Below are positions 1-5,691 of a DNA stretch of 21,044 nt, one piece after another. Source of the stretch: Gammaproteobacteria bacterium (GTDB lineage: Bacteria > Pseudomonadota > Gammaproteobacteria > DSM-19610); NCBI GenBank assembly GCA_030618475.1, contig JAUXDG010000015.1, positions 1 through 21,044 on the forward strand, in the 5' to 3' direction. The translations under genes were made by a program, and so were the position numbers. The notes under the pieces were generated by a model. That model was not told the DNA's origin. It worked only from the letters and a program-made list of their open reading frames with translations, and did no database searches. The number at the start of each line of letters is the position of its first letter. The first letter of the stretch is position 1.

Positions 1-123
1 TGCTCTACCTTCGCCCGTCCCTGGGCTCGTGCGGCCGACGCTCCCTCAAGCTTATGTCGACTAACTTCTGTACTCCTTAGTAACGGAATTCCCGGCCGGT
101 ATTCATTAAACACAGGAGAGATC

Positions 124-1239
124 ATGAGCAATTCATCGCAGTCATCACAAGACGAGGTGTTTCAGTCAAGGGCGATCGAGGCAGCCATTCGCATTAGTCT
201 TTTGGCATTGCTGGTAGTGTGGTGTTTTAATATCGTAAGGCCGTTCATTATGCCTGTCCTTTGGGGTTCCATTTTCGCTGTAGCCCTTTATCCATTATTC
301 CTGAAACTTCAGTCCATGCTTGGCGGGCGTGAAAAGCTGACGGCAACCCTGATGACGCTGCTTGCACTTGCCATATTGATTACACCAACTGTCATGCTCT
401 CGCAGTCGCTTATTGAGAGCTCCAAAACACTGTCAGAGGAGATTGCTGCAGGAACCCTGACGATTCCACCGCCATCAGAGAAAGTAAAGGACTGGCCGCT
501 GATCGGGGAGAAGCTGGATAAAGCCTGGAGCCTGGCTTCTACCAACCTGGACGCAGCGCTTGAAAAATTCAAACCACAGCTGGAGGCGATCGGTATAAAA
601 CTTTTGTCTTTCACTGCTGGCGCCGGCGCCGGGATTTTGCAGTTTGTTATTTCCATCATTATCGCGGGAGCGCTACTGGTCTATGCGCGCGGTGGCAGTG
701 AGGCGATGGAGACCATCGCCGGCCGGGTCATGGGGAAACAGGGCGGCAAGGATTTCGTTGATATTGCCGGTGCTACAATCCGCAGTGTTGCCCAGGGTGT
801 TCTGGGTGTGGCGCTGATTCAGTCAATTCTTGCCGGTATCGGCTTGATGGTAATGGGTGTGCCTTATGCAGGTCTATGGGCATTCCTGGTACTGCTGTTG
901 GCGGTTGTCCAGTTGCCACCGATTCTGATCCTGGGACCGATCGTTGCTTACGTGTTCTCTGTCGCGGAAACCATCCCGGCAGTTATATTTACGATCTATA
1001 GCATCATAGTTAGCGCGAGTGATGCCTTCCTGAAGCCGCTCTTCCTGGGGCGTGGTATGGACATCCCCATGCTGGTTATCCTGCTGGGTGCCATTGGCGG
1101 GATGATCCTGTCGGGCATCATCGGTCTGTTTGTCGGGGCTGTTGTGCTTGCGGTGGGTTACAAATTGCTTATAACCTGGCTTGCTCAGAATAAGGGACCC
1201 GCAGAGGAACAAGCGGCGACTGAAGACACGGACGTTTGA
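124..1239 (+). CDS. AI-2E family transporter (PerM/YdiK-like membrane protein)
   Basis: This 371-residue protein has the layout of the AI-2E transporter (UPF0118/PerM) family. Hydrophobic segments lie near residues 20-60 and 75-95. A soluble loop of about 100 residues (roughly 98-160) follows, then several closely spaced membrane segments from about 160 to 350, including a long hydrophobic run near 225-300 and the Gly/Ile-rich stretch ILLGAIGGMILSGIIG near 320. The length is normal for the family. The start is supported by AGGAG seven bases before the ATG. Family members are proposed to move small molecules such as autoinducer-2, or to act as cation/proton antiporters; the substrate here cannot be told from sequence. 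It is transcribed alone and converges on the radical SAM gene with 8 bp between the two stop codons, and I see no terminator between them. Confidence 0.88.
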   Translation: MSNSSQSSQDEVFQSRAIEAAIRISLLALLVVWCFNIVRPFIMPVLWGSIFAVALYPLFLKLQSMLGGREKLTATLMTLLALAILITPTVMLSQSLIESSKTLSEEIAAGTLTIPPPSEKVKDWPLIGEKLDKAWSLASTNLDAALEKFKPQLEAIGIKLLSFTAGAGAGILQFVISIIIAGALLVYARGGSEAMETIAGRVMGKQGGKDFVDIAGATIRSVAQGVLGVALIQSILAGIGLMVMGVPYAGLWAFLVLLLAVVQLPPILILGPIVAYVFSVAETIPAVIFTIYSIIVSASDAFLKPLFLGRGMDIPMLVILLGAIGGMILSGIIGLFVGAVVLAVGYKLLITWLAQNKGPAEEQAATEDTDV

Positions 1240-1247
1240 ATTCCGTA

Positions 1248-2747
1248 CTACGGCTTGCGACTTATACTGACATTGTGCTGAAACACTTTGTGTTTCGGGT
1301 TGGGGACACCCCAGCTGGTATTCGGGCGGCGAAACTTGCTGCGGTTAAAGTAGTGTATCCAGGGTTTGCGCAGTAATCGCCACAGTGGCCCGGATACCCC
1401 CAGCCGGCGCAGGATTTTCTGACTGACAGGGAGCAGAGGCGGGGCGAGACCTGGTAGCACCCAGTTGCCGGCCGCACGGGCCTGCTGCTGAAGAAAGCCC
1501 GGTAGAAAATCGGTTACCGCGGGATCGATATAGAAGGCAGGCAGCAAACCGATGTCCTTCACTTTCACGTGGCCCTGCGCGATCAGTGATTGAGTCAGCG
1601 GCGTGCCCGGATACAGGCGCACACCTGTCATAGCCACCACCGCAGTGGGGTTCATGCGTCGCAGCGCGCGGCAGGTCGCCCGCACACTGGATTCGGTTTC
1701 ACCGGGGGCGCCGAATATCAAGGTTTGACAGACCTTCATACCCGCTTCCATGCAATATCGGTTGGCGCGCTCGACTGTTTCAGCGTCAAAGGACTTGCCC
1801 AGCTGCTTCAGTTGCAGGTCGTCGATGGCATCGCTGCCCAGTTCAATGGATTCGCATCCGGCCCTTGCCATCAACCCGGCCTGGTGGCGGTCAAGTTTTA
1901 CGGGTGTTGCGTAGCAACTCCAGGATACCTGCAGGTTTCGACTGAGGATTTCTTCGCAGATGGCTTCTATATGACCGCGTGGAAAATTCAGAATAGAGTC
2001 GACAAAGAATACCGGGTGCGGTCCGTATTCATGCTGCAGCTCTTGCAGTTCATCGACCACATCACCGGCTTCGCGTGCACGGAAACGATTGCCCTCCAGT
2101 AGTGGATAGGTGCAGTAGCTGCACTTGAAGACGCAGCCACGCTTGGTCTGCATATTGCCCATGCCGCCGCGGCGCACGTAGCGCGTGTAATCGAACAGAT
2201 CGCGTGCAGGGCGTAAATCCTGTGCCCATAGCGGTCGGCGTCGTGGCACCACCGGTTGATTCGAGTGGTTTGAAACCCTGTGCGATGCGGCAATCAAACC
2301 GCTGATGGCGGACGGGTCGAGATCATTCTGCAGTGCATCCAGCAACTCCACAAAGACCCGTTCGCCTTCGCCGGGAATCCCCCAGTCCCCGCTGAGCGCC
2401 TCCATATAGGCATCCGGGAGAATGGAGAAGCCGGAGCCGCCGAGCACAACGGGTGCCTGGCTGACCCGGTGCAGGTTATCGACGACTTCCCTGTGCTGTG
2501 ACAGGTAGTCCACCGTCAACGGATAGGCGGCATTGTCGACGTTGCGCAGTGACAGCCCGATGATATCTGGCTGGAAAACGGCTACCTGTTCACGTAAATC
2601 CCTTAGTGGATGGTGCCCGAAACACAGGTCCGCAACCTCGACCCGGTGGCCTGCATTACGTACCGCTGCTGCGACGTAGGCCAGGCCAAGCGGAAAGATC
2701 GGATCGGGGATCTGTTCGCGGTTCGCCGACACCAGAAGGACGCGCAT
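1248..2747 (-). CDS. Cobalamin-binding-domain radical SAM protein, substrate unknown
   Basis: The protein is 499 residues from the chosen start. Residues 1-140 resemble a B12-binding Rossmann domain (MRVLLVSANREQ, FPLGLAYVAAAVRNAGHRVEV, VVLGGSGF). The classical DxHxxG motif is not evident, so any cobalamin would be bound base-off. The radical SAM core begins near 200 with CVFKCSYC, giving the CxxxCxxC cluster ligands at Cys205, 209 and 212. The C-terminal 60 residues are basic and aromatic, as in some lipid-acting members. I chose the ATG at 2747 because the B12 fold begins there and because it lies 5 bases after the stop of a 36-codon ORF, which suggests translational coupling. An in-frame ATG at 2876 would add 43 residues of no recognisable fold and overlaps that ORF's Shine-Dalgarno, so I reject it. 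Methyl transfer or another radical modification is likely; the substrate is not inferable. Confidence 0.85.
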   Translation of the reverse strand: MRVLLVSANREQIPDPIFPLGLAYVAAAVRNAGHRVEVADLCFGHHPLRDLREQVAVFQPDIIGLSLRNVDNAAYPLTVDYLSQHREVVDNLHRVSQAPVVLGGSGFSILPDAYMEALSGDWGIPGEGERVFVELLDALQNDLDPSAISGLIAASHRVSNHSNQPVVPRRRPLWAQDLRPARDLFDYTRYVRRGGMGNMQTKRGCVFKCSYCTYPLLEGNRFRAREAGDVVDELQELQHEYGPHPVFFVDSILNFPRGHIEAICEEILSRNLQVSWSCYATPVKLDRHQAGLMARAGCESIELGSDAIDDLQLKQLGKSFDAETVERANRYCMEAGMKVCQTLIFGAPGETESSVRATCRALRRMNPTAVVAMTGVRLYPGTPLTQSLIAQGHVKVKDIGLLPAFYIDPAVTDFLPGFLQQQARAAGNWVLPGLAPPLLPVSQKILRRLGVSGPLWRLLRKPWIHYFNRSKFRRPNTSWGVPNPKHKVFQHNVSISRKP

Positions 2748-2752
2748 GCCGG

Positions 2753-2863
2753 TCAGTGCGTATCCGGGGTGACAACAAGTTTGCCTTCCATGCCGCGCTC
2801 GCGGTGGCTTTTCAGGAAGGGCAGTTTCTTGCTGCAATAGAATGTTCGGTGTGCCTGACGCAT
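2753..2863 (-). CDS. 36-residue ORF with cupredoxin-like copper-site motif
   Basis: This is a short ORF directly upstream of the radical SAM gene. Its ATG follows GGAGGG by 5 bases, the best ribosome-binding site in this part of the window. It stops 5 bases before the radical SAM ATG. Residues 7-33 read like the last strand-loop-strand of a blue copper protein: FYC at 8-10, then SHRERGMEGKLVV at 19-31. That gives a Cys, a His and a Met with the His-x4-Met spacing and the trailing G-x-L-x-V seen in plastocyanin- and auracyanin-type proteins. The Cys-to-His loop (nine intervening residues) is longer than usual, and no upstream part of a cupredoxin fold is visible. It could be a translated mini-protein, a coupling leader, or the surviving tail of a lost cupredoxin gene. 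Confidence 0.5.
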   Translation of the reverse strand: MRQAHRTFYCSKKLPFLKSHRERGMEGKLVVTPDTH

Positions 2864-2868
2864 AGTTA

Positions 2869-2874
2869 CCCTCC
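2869..2874 (-). promoter_or_regulatory. Strong Shine-Dalgarno GGAGGG for the 36-codon ORF
   Basis: Read on the minus strand, GGAGGG ends 5 bases before the ATG at 2863. It decides the reading frame here: it serves the 36-codon ORF, not an extended radical SAM start, whose candidate ATG (2876) lies immediately upstream of this site. Confidence 0.6.
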
Positions 2875-3097
2875 ATCGCGGTCTGCGGCTGCTTCGTTTG
2901 CTGTTGCCTGATCGCTTAAGACAGCAAACTGTCGGAAATATTCGACCGGTTCGGCAAAGTACACGTTCCATTTATTGCATCATACAGTGCTTTTATTCTA
3001 CTTATACCGCTTCTTTATGTTTTAATGCGGCGGATTTCCGGAACCAATAAGCTAACCGCGAAACGAACCCTGTAATAGATATAGAAAGGAGAACATA

Positions 3098-3583
3098 ATG
3101 AGTGACCTGGTAGTCATTGGCTTTGACGACGAGCTCAAGGCGTTTGAGATGCGTGCAGAACTGGCAAAACTCCAGAAAGAGTACCTCATCGACATGGAAG
3201 ACGTGGTGGTGGTGACCAAAGACGACAACGACAAGGTCAAGCTGCACCAGGCCGTCAATCTCACCGCTGCAGGTGCCCTGGGTGGAACCTTCTGGGGCAT
3301 GCTCATCGGCATGATTTTTCTCAACCCGGTGCTGGGCGCTGCGGTAGGCGCTGGCGCTGGCGCCGTTTCCGGAAAATTGTCCGATATCGGTATCAACAAT
3401 GATTTCATGAAGGAGCTCGGGGAGACCTTCACACCAGGCTCTTCTGCACTTTTTGTCCTGGTTCGCAAAGTTACCCCGGACAAGGTGCTGGGGGCACTGA
3501 AAGGCTTCCATGGCAAGGTTCTCAAGACGTCGCTGACAGCGGACAAGGAAGAGGCGTTGCGGAAAGTCGTGGAGCAGGCCTGA
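3098..3583 (+). CDS. DUF1269 family membrane protein
   Basis: This 161-residue protein matches the DUF1269 pattern. It has an N-terminal soluble alpha/beta part (MSDLVVIGFDDELKAFEMR, then DMEDVVVVTKDD), a central glycine-rich hydrophobic stretch at about 52-95 containing GALGGTFWGMLIG and AAVGAGAGAVSG that looks like a glycine-zipper membrane hairpin, and a C-terminal soluble part (SSALFVLVRKVTPDKVL). AAGGAG lies 8 bases before the ATG, so the start is secure. The family is widespread in proteobacteria and has no established biochemical role; envelope association is inferred from the membrane segment. It is divergent from the 36-codon ORF/radical SAM pair, with a 234 bp AT-rich intergenic region that must hold both promoters, though I could not place them confidently. 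Downstream it converges on the Tat protein gene. Confidence 0.85.
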   Translation: MSDLVVIGFDDELKAFEMRAELAKLQKEYLIDMEDVVVVTKDDNDKVKLHQAVNLTAAGALGGTFWGMLIGMIFLNPVLGAAVGAGAGAVSGKLSDIGINNDFMKELGETFTPGSSALFVLVRKVTPDKVLGALKGFHGKVLKTSLTADKEEALRKVVEQA

Positions 3584-3643
3584 AGCCGTTCATCGGGGCA
3601 GGGGACGTCCGCTTGACGTTTCCCTTGCCTTGATAGTAGTGGC

Positions 3644-3661
3644 GCAATCCGCCCGGATTGC
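3644..3661. terminator. Possible weak bidirectional terminator hairpin
   Basis: GCAATCC-GCCC-GGATTGC is a perfect 7 bp stem with a 4-base loop in the 86 bp gap between the convergent DUF1269 and Tat-protein genes. Neither side has a run of T, so intrinsic termination would be inefficient. The position is right, the sequence only partly so. Confidence 0.35.
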
Positions 3662-3669
3662 AAACTGCG

Positions 3670-4134
3670 TCACAGAAGCGGTTGCCCGATCATGGCGACC
3701 AGCCCATACAGGCGTGCTTCAGTCTTGCTCAGTACCCAGCCGGCCACTGATACCACTTCGCCGTGTGCGTATTCCTGGCGCAGCAGACGCTGCAAGGCGC
3801 TGGCAGTTTGGTTTGCATCCGTCGTCAGAGAGATGGATGTGTCCTGCCTTTTCAGTGTCCGTTCAATGTCCGTGATCAGCGTATGGCAGTGGCGATATTC
3901 CGGATGCGCATCCAGGTAGGCCTGGCCGATTCGTGCTGCGGATTGCCGGTCGGCAATGGTTTTCCACAACCACGGTGGTTCCACGCAGGGTTCGGGTCCG
4001 CTATTGGCCAGCGAATAACGGTTGCTGCCAAAGCCGTAGGCTGTCAGGCTGAGCAGGGCCGACAGCAGAAACGTCCGGCGTGTGCACCGGCGGATGCCAC
4101 ACGTTGATAACAAAGATCTGCGTCCGGCAGTCAT
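3670..4134 (-). CDS. Small twin-arginine signal protein, putative partner of the GMC oxidoreductase
   Basis: This 154-residue protein has an N-terminal Tat signal. The sequence TRRTFLLSALLSL (residues 18-30) fits the S/T-R-R-x-F-L consensus followed by a hydrophobic core. The mature part contains PEPCVEPPWLW and AARIGQAYLDAHPEYR, then a helical C-terminal half; no cofactor motif is visible. Its ATG overlaps the stop of the GMC gene as ATGA, so the two are translationally coupled. Small Tat-signal subunits of this size accompany FAD-dependent sugar dehydrogenases (gluconate 2-dehydrogenase subunit 3, the small subunit of FAD-sorbitol dehydrogenase) and carry the signal-less catalytic subunit across the membrane. 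I infer the same role here from context and signal, not from a clear family match. Confidence 0.68.
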   Translation of the reverse strand: MTAGRRSLLSTCGIRRCTRRTFLLSALLSLTAYGFGSNRYSLANSGPEPCVEPPWLWKTIADRQSAARIGQAYLDAHPEYRHCHTLITDIERTLKRQDTSISLTTDANQTASALQRLLRQEYAHGEVVSVAGWVLSKTEARLYGLVAMIGQPLL

Positions 4135-5672
4135 CGTATTCGCCCCTTGAGGTGATCGGCAAGCCGCAGGGTCAGTGCCACGAGGGTCAGTGTCGGGTTG
4201 GACGCGCCGGAGGTCGGGAACACCGAACTGCCGGCTACGTACAGGTTATCGACTGCATGGACTTTGCAGTTGTGATCGACCACACCACGCAAAGGATCAT
4301 CGCTCATGCGCGTGGTTCCCATGTGATGGCTGCCACCGCCGAGGGGTTGGGGCCAGTCGCTCTGGTCTGCGACCATCTCGCGCAAGCGTCCGATACCCAG
4401 GGCACCGAACTCCAGTGGCAGCGAGTGCAGGTGTGTATAGAAGCTGAGGCGGTCCTGTTCCGTCAGACGCCAATTCAGTTTGATTTTCGCCAAGTCCAAT
4501 GCATCGTGCTGTGTCGAGAGGCTGACGCGGCTGTCAGGATTCGGCGCCTGCTCGCAGGAACCGCCGATGCCCAGCCAGACGCCAAACTCGTCCGGATGCC
4601 CGGGTTTTACGGCATCGTCGTTATCAGTCAGAAAACGCCGGGCCGCCATCAGCATGTCGCGTCGTGCCGTATCATTCGCATTTGCTGCCTCCGGCAGCTG
4701 GTCTGCAGAGTATTTACCGGCAACGCCCATCATGAATGTGGCATTGAGTAAGCGATGTTCACGCAGAAACGCTTGTGTGGGGTTGAAGGCCGCCTTGGCG
4801 GAACGACCTTCCGCCATCACCCGCTCTCGCAGGATTTTTGGTAATCGATTCAGGTCCGCGACCACCATTTCAGCGAAGCCGCCCATGTGCGGGTGTTCCA
4901 TGAAGAATCGGCCGACCAGATCGTTCTGATTGCCCAGCCCGGCCTGTATGACGTTGTTGGATAACAACAGGATACGCGCGTTTTCAAGTCCACCCGCCGC
5001 CAGCACGTAATAGCGGGCTTTAACGCTGTGTGTGAGGCCGTTCAGGGTGCGGATGGCGAGTCGTTTGACACCGCGGGCATCGTCGCTGGCGGAAATCCGG
5101 GTGACGTTGGCGTTGAGCAGGATGCGGGTATTAGCGGCTGCCTTCAGTTCATCCCCATAACGGCTGCCGAAACGGGTCGGGGAGCTGAACTGAACGAACT
5201 GCAGTCGCATGCGTCCGGTCGCCAGGCCGGGCAGTTTCTCGCCGGTCACTCGCTGCCAGTATTTTCTGTCATCAAAGCGGCCGGGGGCGACTTCGACGAT
5301 TTCGGCCGCCGGTTCGTAATAGGGTATCAGTTCGTCGATAGCGAACGGCCAGCCACTGAAAGGCACCCAGTCACGCTGTTCAAAATCAATGGCATCCAGC
5401 GGGCGGCAGTATCCACCCCAGTGGTTTGAGCTGCCGCCGAAAAGGCGCAGGCGTGTGGCTGATGGTGAATAGTCGATACCTGTATTTTCACCCTCGTAGA
5501 GCGACTGAACCTCCGGGTCTGGCTCCAGTCCGCCGGCCTCCACCACGCAGACACTGATTCCGCTGCCCGCCAGGGTGCGCGCCAGGGTGATGCCGGCGAC
5601 GCCTCCGCCGATAATGGCAAGATCGGCCTCCAGGCTGGTCTGATCGGGTAATGTGCGTGCGTCTGTGAACAT
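4131..5672 (-). CDS. GMC-family FAD-dependent oxidoreductase
   Basis: The 513-residue protein starts at the ATG at 5672, just before the dinucleotide-binding fold. DLAIIGGGVAG (residues 18-27) and the acidic Glu46 in VVEAGG form the FAD ADP-binding motif. The C-terminal GMC domain has GGGSHHMGTTRM near 445-456 (His449/His450), then NLYVAGSSVFPTSGASNPTLTL near 475-497, with Asn492 at the usual position of the second catalytic residue. An upstream in-frame start at 5828 would add 52 residues overlapping the synthase gene, so I reject it. There is a 19-base gap after the glucan synthase and an ATGA overlap with the Tat protein. GMC enzymes oxidise alcohol or sugar hydroxyls. The operon suggests an oligosaccharide or glucan-derived substrate, but the electron acceptor is unknown: no CxxCH cytochrome is encoded nearby. 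Confidence 0.87.
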   Translation of the reverse strand: MFTDARTLPDQTSLEADLAIIGGGVAGITLARTLAGSGISVCVVEAGGLEPDPEVQSLYEGENTGIDYSPSATRLRLFGGSSNHWGGYCRPLDAIDFEQRDWVPFSGWPFAIDELIPYYEPAAEIVEVAPGRFDDRKYWQRVTGEKLPGLATGRMRLQFVQFSSPTRFGSRYGDELKAAANTRILLNANVTRISASDDARGVKRLAIRTLNGLTHSVKARYYVLAAGGLENARILLLSNNVIQAGLGNQNDLVGRFFMEHPHMGGFAEMVVADLNRLPKILRERVMAEGRSAKAAFNPTQAFLREHRLLNATFMMGVAGKYSADQLPEAANANDTARRDMLMAARRFLTDNDDAVKPGHPDEFGVWLGIGGSCEQAPNPDSRVSLSTQHDALDLAKIKLNWRLTEQDRLSFYTHLHSLPLEFGALGIGRLREMVADQSDWPQPLGGGSHHMGTTRMSDDPLRGVVDHNCKVHAVDNLYVAGSSVFPTSGASNPTLTLVALTLRLADHLKGRIR

Positions 5673-5691
5673 GTGGATCGCGTCGTCCGCG

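Noticed and set aside
1..123. Restriction-site-rich start (AAGCTT, GTCGAC, GAATTC, CCGGCCGG) suggestive of vector sequence
   Set aside because: The sites are spread out rather than in a polylinker, and the segment leads naturally into a ribosome-binding site for the first gene; I see no feature in it beyond an imperfect palindrome near 90-108.
2748..2876. Extended N-terminus for the radical SAM protein from the ATG at 2876
   Set aside because: The extra 43 residues match no fold, overlap the strong ribosome-binding site of the 36-codon ORF, and precede an obvious start where the B12-like fold begins.
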